Of a stretch of 64,000 bases of DNA, positions 51,426-61,520 are shown piece by piece. Below the pieces are notes generated by a model. That model was not told the origin of the DNA, ran no database searches, and saw only the letters and a program-made list of their open reading frames with translations. Positions within the stretch are counted from its first letter, which is position 1. Each line of letters begins with the position of its first letter. The DNA is from Acidobacteriota bacterium (GTDB lineage Bacteria; Acidobacteriota; Terriglobia; Bryobacterales; Bryobacteraceae). The stretch is taken from assembly GCA_026393985.1 (NCBI GenBank), contig JAPKZB010000055.1:1-64000 (forward strand), read 5' to 3'. The position numbers were made by a program, and so were the translations under genes.

Positions 51426-52514
51426 ATGCCCCGCATTCGCTACACCATCGGCGACGCCGAGCGCGCGGTCATCTCGCGCGGCGGCCGCTTTCTCACCATC
51501 GCCGGACCGGGCACCCACTACGGGCGCTTCGTCACCGTCGAAACCCACTCCACGCTCAACGCCGCCTTCTCCTCCCCCTGGGCGGAAATCCTCTGGCGCA
51601 CCCGCCCCGATGTCGTCGCCCGCCACTTTGTCCCGGTGGAAACCGCCGAGCGGCAGTTAGCGCTTGTCCGCGTCCACAGTCGCCTCGAAGCGATCGTCGG
51701 CCCCGGCCAGCGGCAGCTGTTCTGGCAGCCCGCCACGGTCGAGATGGTCGACCTCGACGCGGCGCCGGAGGTGCCCACCGCCCTGTTCACCGCGGTCGAA
51801 CGCACCAACGCCGCCGCCCTCAACGTCTACGAGGTTGCCGCCGGCATGGCCGGCGTCCTGTGCCGCGATGGCCGCTTCGTCCGCGTCCTCGAACCCGGCC
51901 GCTACGGCTTCTGGCAGGCGGCCGCCCCGGTCGCCATCACGCTGATCGACCTGCGCCGGCAGATGCTCGAAGTCCCCGGCCAGGAGATCCTCACCCGCGA
52001 CAAAGTCTCCCTCCGCGTCAACATCCTGGCCGAGTACCGGGTCGCCGACCCCGCCACCGCCGCCATCGCCGTCCAAAACTACGGCGAAACCCTCTACCGC
52101 CTGCTGCAACTCGCCGTCCGCTCCAGCCTCGGCAAACGCTCGCTCGACGAGGTGTTGGCCGACAAGGTCGACATCGAACCCGAATCCGCTGCCGCCGTCC
52201 GGCGCGAGATGGCGGCCCTCGGCGTCGAGCTGACCAACATCGCCTTCAAGGACATCATCCTGCCCGGCGAAATCCGCGGCATCCTCAACCAGGTCGTCGC
52301 CGCCGAAAAGCAGGCGCAGGCCAACCTCATCCGCCGCCGCGAGGAGACCGCTGCCACCCGGTCCCTCCTCAACACGGCGAAACTCATGGAAGACAACCCG
52401 ACCCTGATTCGTCTCAAGGAGTTGGAAACCCTCGAACGCCTCACCGAAAAGGTCGGCACCGTCAACGTCCACGGCGGATTCGACGGTTTGCTCAGCAAAC
52501 TGTTACCGTCCTGA
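51426..52514 (+). CDS. Slipin (SPFH/band-7 family), extended form
   Basis: 362 residues, longer than common 250-residue slipins. Three related segments precede the SPFH domain: GGRFLTIAGPGTHY (19-32), SRLEAIVGPGQRQLFW (85-100) and DGRFVRVLEPGRYGFW (148-163). The SPFH part has LIDLRRQMLEVPGQEILTRDKVSLRVN and ends with a coiled coil (AAEKQAQANLIRRREETAATRS) and NPTLIRLKELETLERL. No membrane helix is seen. Extended slipins of this sort are, to my recollection, found near RtcB RNA-repair genes; none is in this window. GGAGGA eight bases upstream supports the ATG at 51426. Confidence 0.87.
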   Translation: MPRIRYTIGDAERAVISRGGRFLTIAGPGTHYGRFVTVETHSTLNAAFSSPWAEILWRTRPDVVARHFVPVETAERQLALVRVHSRLEAIVGPGQRQLFWQPATVEMVDLDAAPEVPTALFTAVERTNAAALNVYEVAAGMAGVLCRDGRFVRVLEPGRYGFWQAAAPVAITLIDLRRQMLEVPGQEILTRDKVSLRVNILAEYRVADPATAAIAVQNYGETLYRLLQLAVRSSLGKRSLDEVLADKVDIEPESAAAVRREMAALGVELTNIAFKDIILPGEIRGILNQVVAAEKQAQANLIRRREETAATRSLLNTAKLMEDNPTLIRLKELETLERLTEKVGTVNVHGGFDGLLSKLLPS

Positions 52515-52526
52515 CCGTGGCCTACG

Positions 52527-53894
52527 CTACACCAGCAGCGGCCGGACCACCCGCCCATGCACATCCGTTAGCCGGTAGTGGCGCCCCTGAAACTTAAACG
52601 TCAGTTTGGTGTGATCGACGCCTAAACAGTGCAGCATCGTCGCATGGAGATCATGAACATCCATGGGATCCCTGGCGATGTTGTAACTATAGTCGTCGGT
52701 CTCACCATAGCTGACCCCAGGCTTGAACCCACCCCCCGCCGCCAACATCGTAAAGCACCGCGGATGATGATCCCGCCCGTAGTCGGTCGCCGTCAGCGTC
52801 CCCTGCGAATACACCGTCCGCCCGAACTCCCCACCCCACAGCACCAGCGTGTCGTCAAGCAGGCCCCGCTGCTGCAAGTCCGTCAGCAGCGCCGCCGAGG
52901 GCTGATCGGTATCCTCGCATTGCCAGCGGATCTGCTTCGGCAGGCTCCCGTGCTGGTCCCAACCCCGGTGGAAGAGCTGAATAAAACGAACGCCCCGCTC
53001 CGCCAGCCGCCGCGCCAGAATGCAGTTGGCTGCATAGCTGCCCGGCTTCCGGCTCTCCGGCCCGTAGAGCGCGAAGGTCGACTCCGGCTCCTTCGACAAA
53101 TCCGCCAGCTCCGGCACCGAAGCCTGCATGCGGAACGCCATCTCGTACTGCGCAATCCGCGTGGCGATCTCCGGGTCCTGATACTCATCGAGCTTCAACC
53201 GGTTCAGTTGCCCGAGATCGTCGAGAAACCGTCTCCGCGCCGTCCGGTCATAACCCTCCGGATCGCTCAAATACAGCACCGGATCCTTCCCGCCCCGGAA
53301 CTTCACCCCCTGATGACTCGTCGGAATAAACCCGGAACCCCACATCCGGTCCGCCAGCGCCTGCGCGTTCCCGCGGCCCTGCGAAATCATCACCACAAAC
53401 GCGGGCAGATCCTTATTCTCGCTCCCCAGCCCGTAGGAGACCCACGAGCCGATCGACGGCCGGCCCGCCAGTTGAAACCCGGTCTGAAAGAAGGTCACGG
53501 CCGGGTCATGGTTGATCTGCTCGGTCGACAGCGACTTCAGGATCGTCCATCGGTCGGCGTGCTTGGCCATGTGCGGCAGCAGTTCGCTGAACCACGCCCC
53601 GGACTGCCCGTGCTGGGCAAACTGAAACAGGCTGGGCGCGGTGGGAAACGTCGCCTGGTAGGCCGTCATCCCGGTCAGCCGCTGCCCCCGCCGGATGGAA
53701 TCCGGCAGATCCTGGCCCCGCACTTTGGCCAAATTCGGCTTGTAGTCGAACAGATCGAGCTGCGACGGCCCTCCGTGCTGGAACAGCGTAATCACGCGCT
53801 TGGCCTTCGGCGCATGGTGCAGCACCGGCCCTTCGGCATAGCCGTTCTCGGCGAGCAGCGTCGTTAAGGCGGCGAGAAACTGGCGGCGTTGCAT
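52527..53894 (-). CDS. DUF1501 family exported protein
   Basis: 455 residues related to sulfatase/alkaline-phosphatase folds. Short N-terminal Tat-like start [16 protein letters not shown]; then [20 protein letters not shown], the DUF1501 opening, [57 protein letters not shown] and [18 protein letters not shown], all diagnostic. ATG at 53892-53894 preferred over a GTG two codons upstream. Found next to PSD1-type cytochrome proteins in Planctomycetes and Acidobacteria; activity unknown. Confidence 0.93.
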   Translation of the reverse strand: MQRRQFLAALTTLLAENGYAEGPVLHHAPKAKRVITLFQHGGPSQLDLFDYKPNLAKVRGQDLPDSIRRGQRLTGMTAYQATFPTAPSLFQFAQHGQSGAWFSELLPHMAKHADRWTILKSLSTEQINHDPAVTFFQTGFQLAGRPSIGSWVSYGLGSENKDLPAFVVMISQGRGNAQALADRMWGSGFIPTSHQGVKFRGGKDPVLYLSDPEGYDRTARRRFLDDLGQLNRLKLDEYQDPEIATRIAQYEMAFRMQASVPELADLSKEPESTFALYGPESRKPGSYAANCILARRLAERGVRFIQLFHRGWDQHGSLPKQIRWQCEDTDQPSAALLTDLQQRGLLDDTLVLWGGEFGRTVYSQGTLTATDYGRDHHPRCFTMLAAGGGFKPGVSYGETDDYSYNIARDPMDVHDLHATMLHCLGVDHTKLTFKFQGRHYRLTDVHGRVVRPLLV

Positions 53895-53900
53895 GGTCAC

Positions 53901-56864
53901 TTACTCCTTGGTCACAAACTCATCGGTATTCAGCAGCAGGCTGGCCACGGCCTGATAAGCCGCCAGGTCCCGTTCGGGCAGTTGCGCCGACCGGCTCTCG
54001 CCCTGCCACAACAGCGCCTTGGCCTCGGCCGGCTTGCCGGCGAAATAGTCCAGGTGATAGTTCAGGTTGCCGCGCAGCACGGTCAACTCGGCCGGCTTGG
54101 GCCACCGGCCCAGCGCGATCCGGAAGCCATGCCGCAGCCGGCTGTCTGCGTCGGCGCCGCCTTCGAGCAGCATCCGCTGGCCGATGAAGCGTGCCGCCTC
54201 GACAAACGTCACATCGTTCATCAGGTTCAGCGCCTGCAGCGGCGTATTCGTCCGGTTCTCGCGCACCGTGCAGGCCTCCCGCTGCGAAGCATCGAAGTTC
54301 ATCATCATCGGCGGCGCCGATGTCCGCTTCCAGAAGGTGTACAGGCTGCGGCGGTACAGGTCCGGACCCTTGGCCTGGTCGTACTCGAAGTCCTGCATGA
54401 TCACCTCCTTCCACAACCCCTCCGGCTGATACGGCTTCACGGACGGCCCGCCCAGCTTCTCGTGCAGCAGCCCGGCGGCGTGGAGCGCCGTATCACGAAT
54501 CATCTCGGCCGGCATGCGCAGGCGCGGGCCGCGCGACAGCAGCCGGTTGTCCGGGTCGCGCTGCACCAGCTCCGGCGTCGCCTGCGACGACTGCCGGTAG
54601 GCCGCGCTCATCACCATCCGCTTGATCATCGCCTTGGTATCCCACCCGCCGCGGATGAACTCCGTGGCGAGGTAGTCGAGCAGCTCCGGGTGCGTCGGCC
54701 ACTCACCCTGCAGGCCGAAGTCCTCGGTCGTCTTCACGATTCCCGTGCCGAACAGACTCTGCCAGAAGCGGTTCACCGTCACCCGCGCCAGCAGCGGATT
54801 GGCCGGGTCCACCACCCACTGCGCAAAGCCCAGCCGGTCGGCCGCCGCCCGCCGCGGTAGAAACGCGGGCAGCCCCGGCTCCACCACCTCGCCCGGCTTA
54901 TCGTACTGCCCCCGCAGCAGCAGATGGGTCGGTTTGCGCTGCGGCGCCTCGGCCATCACCATCACCGTCGGAAAGGTTCGCTCCAGCTTCTCCCGCTGCT
55001 CCCGCAGCCCGGCCAGCGTCTGCCACGCCGCCCGCACCTCCGGCGCCGCTGCCGTTTCAAGGTAGTACAGCTCCACTTGGCGCTGCTCCGGCTGGGTTCG
55101 TTTTCTCCCCGCCAGTGCCGACAGCGGCTGCCCCACGGCCAGCATCGCCACCTCTTCGCCGGTCAACACCCGCGCGTACAGCCGCACCTGGTTCAGCGTG
55201 CCTTGAAACTGGTTCTCCTTACCCGCGCCGCCGCCCACCCGCACCGGCTCTTTGTACACGCCCCCGGCGTTGCGGAACGGCCGGTACAGCGTGTCCATCA
55301 CCGTCGTCGTCTCCGCCAACTGCCCATCCACGTACACCTTCACCCCTTCCGCCATCCGCGAACCGGTGTACGTCACGGCCACATGATGCGCCCGCCCCGG
55401 CTCGAGCGGCTTCACCGTCTCGACGCGCAACGCATCGTTCACCCAGTTGCTCGTGATGTGGAAAAACACCTTCCCGTCCCGCACGTGCAGCCCATAGCCC
55501 TTCCCCTCCGGCCGGTTGCCGGAAATGCGGGTCAGCACCGACCCTTGGCCATCCACCCACGCCGAAACCGACCACCGGTCGTCAATATCGAACTTGCCTG
55601 ATTTCGCGTCCACCTCCACGCGGCTGCCGTCGAACCGCTCCGGCGCCCCCTGCGTGAAGTACTCGCCATCGCGCATGCTCGCCGGCGCCCAGTGCACGGC
55701 TGGCATCTCCCGCTCCCACCTCCGCCGCGCGGCTTCGATCGTCGTCGCCCGCGCCGCCAGCCACCGCTCCTGCCCCGCAATCTTGGCATCGAGCGCCGCC
55801 AGCGCCGCCTGCTGTTCGGCCGTCGGCGCCGGCATCAGCGGCGGCGAGTTGCCGTACTTCATAGCCCGCCCCAGCTCCGGCACGTTGTTGAAGTAGGAAA
55901 AGATCTGGTAGAACTCCTTCTGCGTCAGCGGGTCGTACTTATGGTTATGGCACCGCGCGCACCCGAGCGTCAGCCCGAGAAACACCGCGCCGGTCGTCTC
56001 CACGCGGTCGACGACATACTCAACGGCATACTCCTCCGGCACAATGCCGTCTTCCGTGTTGCCCCGGTGATTCCGGTTGAAGCCCGTCGCCAACCGCTGC
56101 TCGAAGGTCGCATTCGGCAGCATATCCCCGGCCAACTGTTCCAGCACGAACCGGTCAAACGGCTTGTTCCGATTGAAGCTGTCGATGACGTAATCCCGCC
56201 ACCGCCACATCACCCGCTCCCCGTCGTACTGATAGCCGTTGGTATCGGCATAGCGCGCCGCATCGAGCCACCGCGCGGCCATCCGCTCGCCAAAACGCGG
56301 CGAAGCCAGCAGCCGGTCCACCAGCTTCTCGTAAGCCTGCGGCGTGGTATCCCGCAGAAAGGCATCCAGCTCCCGCGGCGTCGGCGGCAGACCGGTCAGG
56401 TCGAGCGTCACGCGGCGCGCCTGCGTCTCCCGGCTCGCCGGCGGCCGCATCGTCAGGCCCTCTTTGCTCAGGCGCGCCGCGATGAAATGATCGATACTCG
56501 CCGGACCCGCCGGCGCCTTCGGTGGCACAAAACTCCAATGCGGCTGCCACTCGGCGCCCTGCCCCACCCACGCGGCCAGCGTCTCCTTCTCTCTCGCCGT
56601 CAACGTCAGCCCCGAGTAGGGCGGCGGCATCTGCTGGCCCTTCTTCTCGCTCGTAATACGGGCCACGAGTTTGCCGGCCGCAATCGCCGCGCGCGCCTCC
56701 TGCTCCACGTCGAGCCGCAGCGGAATGCCTTTGGTCTTGGCGTCCGGCCCGTGGCAGTGGTAGCACTTATCCGACAAAATCGGGCGGACATCGCGATTAA
56801 ACTCCAGTTTAGGCTCGGCGGCCAAAACTATCGCGGGAACAAAAACGGCCAGCAGAACGCGCAT
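53901..56864 (-). CDS. PSD1/DUF1549/DUF1553 protein with planctomycete cytochrome c and LamG domains
   Basis: 987 residues with signal peptide (RVLLAVFVPAIVLAAEP). Cytochrome-like motif CYHCHG near residue 34 (haem c ligand site), DUF1549 with QARRVTLDLTGLPPTPRELDAFL and CARCHNHKYDP (second CxxCH), a concanavalin/LamG insert (WSVSAWVDGQGSVLTRI ... RAHHVAVTYTGSR), then DUF1553 with FAQWVVDPANPLLARVTVNRFWQSLFGTGIV and SPRLRMPAEMIRD-like RLRMPAEMIRD. Secreted redox/hydrolase-like protein of unknown reaction, paired with the DUF1501 gene 6 bp away. Confidence 0.93.
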   Translation of the reverse strand: MRVLLAVFVPAIVLAAEPKLEFNRDVRPILSDKCYHCHGPDAKTKGIPLRLDVEQEARAAIAAGKLVARITSEKKGQQMPPPYSGLTLTAREKETLAAWVGQGAEWQPHWSFVPPKAPAGPASIDHFIAARLSKEGLTMRPPASRETQARRVTLDLTGLPPTPRELDAFLRDTTPQAYEKLVDRLLASPRFGERMAARWLDAARYADTNGYQYDGERVMWRWRDYVIDSFNRNKPFDRFVLEQLAGDMLPNATFEQRLATGFNRNHRGNTEDGIVPEEYAVEYVVDRVETTGAVFLGLTLGCARCHNHKYDPLTQKEFYQIFSYFNNVPELGRAMKYGNSPPLMPAPTAEQQAALAALDAKIAGQERWLAARATTIEAARRRWEREMPAVHWAPASMRDGEYFTQGAPERFDGSRVEVDAKSGKFDIDDRWSVSAWVDGQGSVLTRISGNRPEGKGYGLHVRDGKVFFHITSNWVNDALRVETVKPLEPGRAHHVAVTYTGSRMAEGVKVYVDGQLAETTTVMDTLYRPFRNAGGVYKEPVRVGGGAGKENQFQGTLNQVRLYARVLTGEEVAMLAVGQPLSALAGRKRTQPEQRQVELYYLETAAAPEVRAAWQTLAGLREQREKLERTFPTVMVMAEAPQRKPTHLLLRGQYDKPGEVVEPGLPAFLPRRAAADRLGFAQWVVDPANPLLARVTVNRFWQSLFGTGIVKTTEDFGLQGEWPTHPELLDYLATEFIRGGWDTKAMIKRMVMSAAYRQSSQATPELVQRDPDNRLLSRGPRLRMPAEMIRDTALHAAGLLHEKLGGPSVKPYQPEGLWKEVIMQDFEYDQAKGPDLYRRSLYTFWKRTSAPPMMMNFDASQREACTVRENRTNTPLQALNLMNDVTFVEAARFIGQRMLLEGGADADSRLRHGFRIALGRWPKPAELTVLRGNLNYHLDYFAGKPAEAKALLWQGESRSAQLPERDLAAYQAVASLLLNTDEFVTKE

Positions 56865-56918
56865 AATCCAACTCCATTCTATGAGAACAACGCCCGCAGC
56901 GTGGCACTACCGCCATAG

Positions 56919-57323
56919 ATGCGCCTCCTCGTCGTTTTCCTCTGGCTGACCCTCGGCGCGGCCGCCCAGACCACGCCGCGCTCCTCCTCCGCCGCCCAGC
57001 ACAAACGGGCGCAGACCCCGGCACCCCAACTCTCCGATGCCGCCATTGAACAGGCCCTCAAGGCCAAGCTCGCGAAATCCAAAATGGCCGCCAACGGCTT
57101 CACCGTCAAGGTCTCGAACGGCACGGCCACCATTGAAGGCAAAGCCGGCGTGATCCAGCACAAAGGCGCCATGACCCGCATGGCCAAGGCCGCCGGCGCC
57201 ACCCGCGTGCTCAATAACATCCAGATCTCGGAAGAGGCGAAAGCCAAGGCCCGCGCCAAACTCGCCAGCGGCCGCCGCCGCGCCCAGATCAAGCGCGGCG
57301 ACCCGCGCAGCCAACCGCGATAA
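56919..57323 (+). CDS. Exported BON-domain protein
   Basis: 134 residues: signal peptide [17 protein letters not shown], a Ser/Gln-rich linker, one BON domain ([56 protein letters not shown]) and a very basic tail ([14 protein letters not shown]). BON domains bind phospholipids and stabilise the envelope. It ends 10 bp before the UxaA-family gene. Confidence 0.85.
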   Translation: MRLLVVFLWLTLGAAAQTTPRSSSAAQHKRAQTPAPQLSDAAIEQALKAKLAKSKMAANGFTVKVSNGTATIEGKAGVIQHKGAMTRMAKAAGATRVLNNIQISEEAKAKARAKLASGRRRAQIKRGDPRSQPR

Positions 57324-57333
57324 ACTGAGCGGT

Positions 57334-58851
57334 TTGGAACCCCTTTACATCCGCGTCCACCCCAGCGACAACGTCGCCATCATCGTCAACCCGGAAGGCG
57401 TCCCCCCCGGCGCCCGCTTCCCCAATGGCTTCGTTTCGTCAGAAGCCATTCCGCAGTCGCACAAGATCGCCCTCGCCGACCTCGCCCCCGGCCAACCTGT
57501 CATCCGCTACGGCCAAATCATCGGCCACGCCACCCGCCCCCTCCCCGCCGGCTCCTGGGTCCGCGAAGACTGCCTCGACCTGCCCGTTCCGCCCGCCCTC
57601 AGCGAACTCGCGCTCGCCACCGCGCCGCCCCCGGCCCCCCCGCCCCTGCCCGAATACACCTTCGAAGGCTACCCCAACCCCGACGGCACCTACGCCACCC
57701 GCAACATCCTCGGCATCACCACCACCGTCCAATGCGTTGCGCCCACCGTCGCCTACGCCGTCCGCAAGATCAAAGCCGAAATCCTGCCCCGCTACCCCAA
57801 CGTCGACGACGTCGTCGCCATCACGCACTCCTACGGCTGCGGCGTCGCCATTGACGCCCCCGGCGCCGCCGTCCCCATCCGCTCCATCCGCAACCTCGCC
57901 CGCCATCCCAACTTCGGCGCCGACCCCCTTGTCGTCAGCCTCGGCTGCGAAAAGCTGCAACCCGTCCGCCTCGCCCTGCCCGGCCTCCAACCCGCCGACC
58001 ACGTCATCCGCCTGCAGGACAACCACGGCTTCGCCGCCACCGTCGCCCGCCTCTGCGACGCCGCCGAAAAACGCCTCGCCGTGTTGAACCTCCGCCGCCG
58101 CGTTCCCTGCCCCGCCTCCGGCCTCGTCGTCGGCCTCCAGTGCGGCGGCAGCGACGCCTTCTCCGGCGTTACCTGCAATCCCGCCGTCGGCTACGCCGCC
58201 GACCTCCTCGTCCGCGCCGGCGCCACCGTCCTGTTCAGCGAAGTCACCGAGGTCCGCGACGCCGTTCACCTCCTCACCCCGCGCTGCGCCACCCCCGCCG
58301 TCGCCGAAGCCCTCATCCGCGAAATGCAGTGGTACGACGACTACCTCGCCACCGGCCGCGCCGACCGCTCCGCCAACCCCACGCCCGGCAATAAACGCGG
58401 CGGCCTGTCGAACGTCGTCGAAAAGGCGCTCGGCTCGGTGGCCAAGTCCGGCACCTCGGCCCTCCGCCAGGTCACCACCCACGGCGAAGTCCCCACCGAA
58501 CGCGGCCTCATCTTCGCCGCCACCCCGGCCAGCGACTTCATCTGCGGCACCCAGCAACTGGCCGCCCACATGAACATGCACATCTTCACCACCGGCGAAG
58601 GCACCCCCTACGGCCTCGCCATGGCGCCGGTCATCAAAGTCTCCAGCCGCACGACTCTCGCCGAAAAGTGGCCCGACCTCATCGACCTCGACGCCGGCCG
58701 CATCGCCACCGGCCACGCCACCATCGAATCGGTTGGCTGGGAGCTGTTCCACCTCATCCGCGACGTGGCCAGCGGGCGCAAGCAAACCTGGGCCGACCAC
58801 TGGGGCCTGCACAACGATCTTGCGCCCTTCAATCCCGGGCCGGTAACCTAA
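57334..58851 (+). CDS. uxaA: UxaA/GarD-family altronate or galactarate dehydratase
   Basis: 505 residues. N-terminal SAF domain ([15 protein letters not shown] ... [24 protein letters not shown]), linker, then the large dehydratase domain: [84 protein letters not shown] and [13 protein letters not shown]. Iron-dependent dehydration gives 2-keto-3-deoxy acids. TTG start at 57334. Being tail to tail with uxaC it fits altronate dehydration, though galactarate cannot be excluded. Confidence 0.85.
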   Translation: MEPLYIRVHPSDNVAIIVNPEGVPPGARFPNGFVSSEAIPQSHKIALADLAPGQPVIRYGQIIGHATRPLPAGSWVREDCLDLPVPPALSELALATAPPPAPPPLPEYTFEGYPNPDGTYATRNILGITTTVQCVAPTVAYAVRKIKAEILPRYPNVDDVVAITHSYGCGVAIDAPGAAVPIRSIRNLARHPNFGADPLVVSLGCEKLQPVRLALPGLQPADHVIRLQDNHGFAATVARLCDAAEKRLAVLNLRRRVPCPASGLVVGLQCGGSDAFSGVTCNPAVGYAADLLVRAGATVLFSEVTEVRDAVHLLTPRCATPAVAEALIREMQWYDDYLATGRADRSANPTPGNKRGGLSNVVEKALGSVAKSGTSALRQVTTHGEVPTERGLIFAATPASDFICGTQQLAAHMNMHIFTTGEGTPYGLAMAPVIKVSSRTTLAEKWPDLIDLDAGRIATGHATIESVGWELFHLIRDVASGRKQTWADHWGLHNDLAPFNPGPVT

Positions 58852-60251
58852 ACGCCCAGGTTCAAATACTCGCTCGCGTTCCGGTAGCAGATGTTGCGGA
58901 TCATGCCGCCCACCCAGTCCTCGCGGTCCGGCAACAGGCCCGCCTCGACGTCCTGCCCCACCAGGTTGCACAGCGTCCGCCGGAAATACTCATGCCGCGG
59001 GTAGGAGAGAAACGACCGCGAATCCGTCAGCATCCCCACGAACCGCGACAGCAGCCCGCAGTTCGATAGCGCGTTGATCTGCATCTCCATGCCCTCTTTC
59101 TGATCGAGGAACCACCAGCCGCTGCCGAACTGCACCTTGCCCGCCACGGTGCCGTCCTGGAAGTTGCCGATCATCGTCGCAAAGGCGTAATTATTGACCG
59201 GGTTGACGTTATAGACAATCGTCCGCGGCAACGTGTTGTCCTGGTCGAGACGATCGAGATACGCCCCCAGCGCCTCGGCCTGCGACCAGTCGCCCATCGA
59301 GTCAAAGCCCGCGTCCGGCCCGATGGTCCGGAACAGCCGCGTGCTGTTGTTGCGCCGCGCGCCCAGGTGGAGCTGCTTGGTCCAGCCCCGGGCCGCGTCG
59401 AGCTGCCCGAAGAACAGCATCAGGTTGGCCGCGAACTGCTGCTGCTCGGCCGGCGAAGCGGCCTGGCCGTGCAGCGCCCGGTCGAAGATCGAAGCCGCCT
59501 CGGCTTCGGAGCAGAAATCGGCGTAGCAGTGGTTCAGCCCGTGATCGGACAACCGCCCGCCGAGCGCGTGGAAAAAGTCGTGGCGGCTCTTGAGGGCGTC
59601 GAGAAACCGCGAGTAGTTCGTGATGTCGACGTTGGCCGCGGCGGCCAGCTTGCTCACCCACGGCAGAAACACCTCCGGCAAGTGAACCGTCAGCGCCTTG
59701 TCCGGCCGGAACGTCGGAAACACCTTGGTGGGCAGACCGGAGGCGGCAATCTGCCGGTGGTAGCGCAGGTCATCAGTGGGGTCGTCGGTCGTGCAGGTAG
59801 CGCGCACGTGGAACTGTTCAAAGATGCCGTGCACGCGCAGCCGGTCGCCGGCCAACTGTTCGTTGGCCCGGTCCCAGATGCTCCGCGCCGTCGTCTCGTC
59901 GAGCAACTCGTCGATGCCGAAGTAGCGGTTGAGTTCGAGATGGGTCCAATGGAAGAGCGGATTGCGCAGCGTGTGCGGCACGGTGCGGGCCCAGGCTTCG
60001 AACTTTTCGTAGGGCGTGGCATCGCCGGTGCAGTAGCGTTCGGCCACGCCGTTGGCCCGCATCGCGCGCCACTTATAATGGTCGCCCTCAAGCCAGATTT
60101 CGAACAGATTGGCAAACTGGCGATTTTCGGCGATGTCCTTCGGCGGCAGGTGGCAGTGGTAGTCGAGAATCGGCTCGGGCGCCGCATAGTCGTGGTAGAG
60201 GTGCCGCGCGGCGGCGGTCGTCAGCAGGAAATCGTCGTGAATGAAGGACAT
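58848..60251 (-). CDS. uxaC: Glucuronate isomerase
   Basis: 467 residues of the amidohydrolase-like uronate isomerase family: [19 protein letters not shown] (metal HxH), [100 protein letters not shown]. Converts glucuronate to fructuronate and galacturonate to tagaturonate, the entry to the Ashwell pathway. Stop shared (CTAA) with the convergent UxaA-family gene. Confidence 0.96.
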   Translation of the reverse strand: MSFIHDDFLLTTAAARHLYHDYAAPEPILDYHCHLPPKDIAENRQFANLFEIWLEGDHYKWRAMRANGVAERYCTGDATPYEKFEAWARTVPHTLRNPLFHWTHLELNRYFGIDELLDETTARSIWDRANEQLAGDRLRVHGIFEQFHVRATCTTDDPTDDLRYHRQIAASGLPTKVFPTFRPDKALTVHLPEVFLPWVSKLAAAANVDITNYSRFLDALKSRHDFFHALGGRLSDHGLNHCYADFCSEAEAASIFDRALHGQAASPAEQQQFAANLMLFFGQLDAARGWTKQLHLGARRNNSTRLFRTIGPDAGFDSMGDWSQAEALGAYLDRLDQDNTLPRTIVYNVNPVNNYAFATMIGNFQDGTVAGKVQFGSGWWFLDQKEGMEMQINALSNCGLLSRFVGMLTDSRSFLSYPRHEYFRRTLCNLVGQDVEAGLLPDREDWVGGMIRNICYRNASEYLNLGV

Positions 60252-60323
60252 GGGCCTAACTTACGAGGATGCCACACTCAGATTTCCTGGCGCTGCCTCC
60301 GGCCCGGCGGCATCCAACGTGGC

Positions 60324-61520
60324 ATGCGTCTGCTTCTCCTCCTGCTGCCCGCCGCCCTGCTTGCCGCCGACATCTGGCCCCAGTTCCGCGGCCCGGAGCG
60401 CTCGGGCGTAGCGCCGGGCAAGACGTGGCCGGAGAACTTCGCCGGCTTGAAGCCGCTCTGGCGCGTCGATCTCGACAAGGGCTTCCCCGGACCCGTCGTC
60501 TCCGCTGATAAGGTGTTCGTCGCCGAGACCGCCAACAAAGACACCGAAGTCGTCCGCGCGCTCGACCGCAAAACCGGCAAAGAGCTCTGGCGCGCCTCCT
60601 GGCCCGGCCAGATCTCGGTGCCCTTCTACGCCAAGCGTAGCGGCGATTGGATCCGCGCCACCCCCGCCCTCGACGGCGATACGCTCTACGTCGCCGGCAT
60701 GGAGGAGGTGCTCGTCGCCCTCGATGTCAAGACTGGCAAAGAGCGCTGGCGCGTCGACTTCCCCAAACGCTTCGGCACCCCGAAGCCCGACTTCGGCTTC
60801 GCCAGCTCCCCGCTCGTTGACGGCGAGGCGATCTTCGTCCAGGCTGCCAACTCCTTCGTCAAGCTGAACAAGCGCACCGGCGCCACCGTCTGGCGCATCC
60901 TGCCCGTCGCCGGCGGCGTCGGCGAAAGTGGGGCGTTCTCTTCGCCGGTGATGGCCACGCTCGCCGGCCGCCGCCAGCTGCTCGTGCAGGCCCGCATCCA
61001 TCTGCACGGCGTCGACCCCGAAACCGGCGAGGTCCTCTGGTCGCAGGAGGTGCCGAACTTCCGCGGCATGAATATCCTGATGCCCACCACCTTCGGCGAC
61101 ACGATTTTCACGAGCACCCATCGCATCGACTCCTTCGCCTACCAGGTCTCCAAGCAAGGCATCAAGCCGCTCTGGACCAATAAAGCTAAAGGCTACATGT
61201 CGACGCCGGTCATCCTTGACGGCTACGCCTATCTCCATCTCACCAACCAGCGCTTCACCTGCATCAACCTCCGCAACGGCGAAACCACTTGGACCACCGA
61301 ACCCTTCGGCCAGTACTGGTCGATGGCCGTTCGCGAAGGCAAGATTCTCGCCCTCGACGAGAGCGGCAAGCTGCTGCTAATTCGCGCCAACCCCGCCAAG
61401 TTCGAACTCCTGGACACGAAGGAGATCGCCAATACGACAACCTGGGGCCACATCGCGGTGGCCGGCGAGGAGATCTTCGTCCGCGAGTTGACCGGGGTCG
61501 CCGCCTACCGCTGGAACTAG
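60324..61520 (+). CDS. Exported PQQ-like beta-propeller protein
   Basis: 398 residues with signal peptide MRLLLLLLPAALLAA and then IWPQFRGPERSGVAPGKTWPENF, the usual opening of outer-membrane BamB/PQQ-propeller proteins in this phylum. Repeated blades include ALDRKTGKELWRASWPG, ALDVKTGKERWRVDFPK, KLNKRTGATVWRI, GVDPETGEVLWSQE and CINLRNGETTWTTE. No PQQ-binding residues can be judged by eye. Divergent from uxaC. Last four bases (CTAG) shared with the convergent NTPase gene stop. Confidence 0.9.
   Translation: MRLLLLLLPAALLAADIWPQFRGPERSGVAPGKTWPENFAGLKPLWRVDLDKGFPGPVVSADKVFVAETANKDTEVVRALDRKTGKELWRASWPGQISVPFYAKRSGDWIRATPALDGDTLYVAGMEEVLVALDVKTGKERWRVDFPKRFGTPKPDFGFASSPLVDGEAIFVQAANSFVKLNKRTGATVWRILPVAGGVGESGAFSSPVMATLAGRRQLLVQARIHLHGVDPETGEVLWSQEVPNFRGMNILMPTTFGDTIFTSTHRIDSFAYQVSKQGIKPLWTNKAKGYMSTPVILDGYAYLHLTNQRFTCINLRNGETTWTTEPFGQYWSMAVREGKILALDESGKLLLIRANPAKFELLDTKEIANTTTWGHIAVAGEEIFVRELTGVAAYRWN

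Noticed and set aside
59367-60323. N-terminal 319-codon extension of the PQQ-propeller protein
   Set aside because: It runs antisense through uxaC; a signal peptide and family-typical start occur at 60324.
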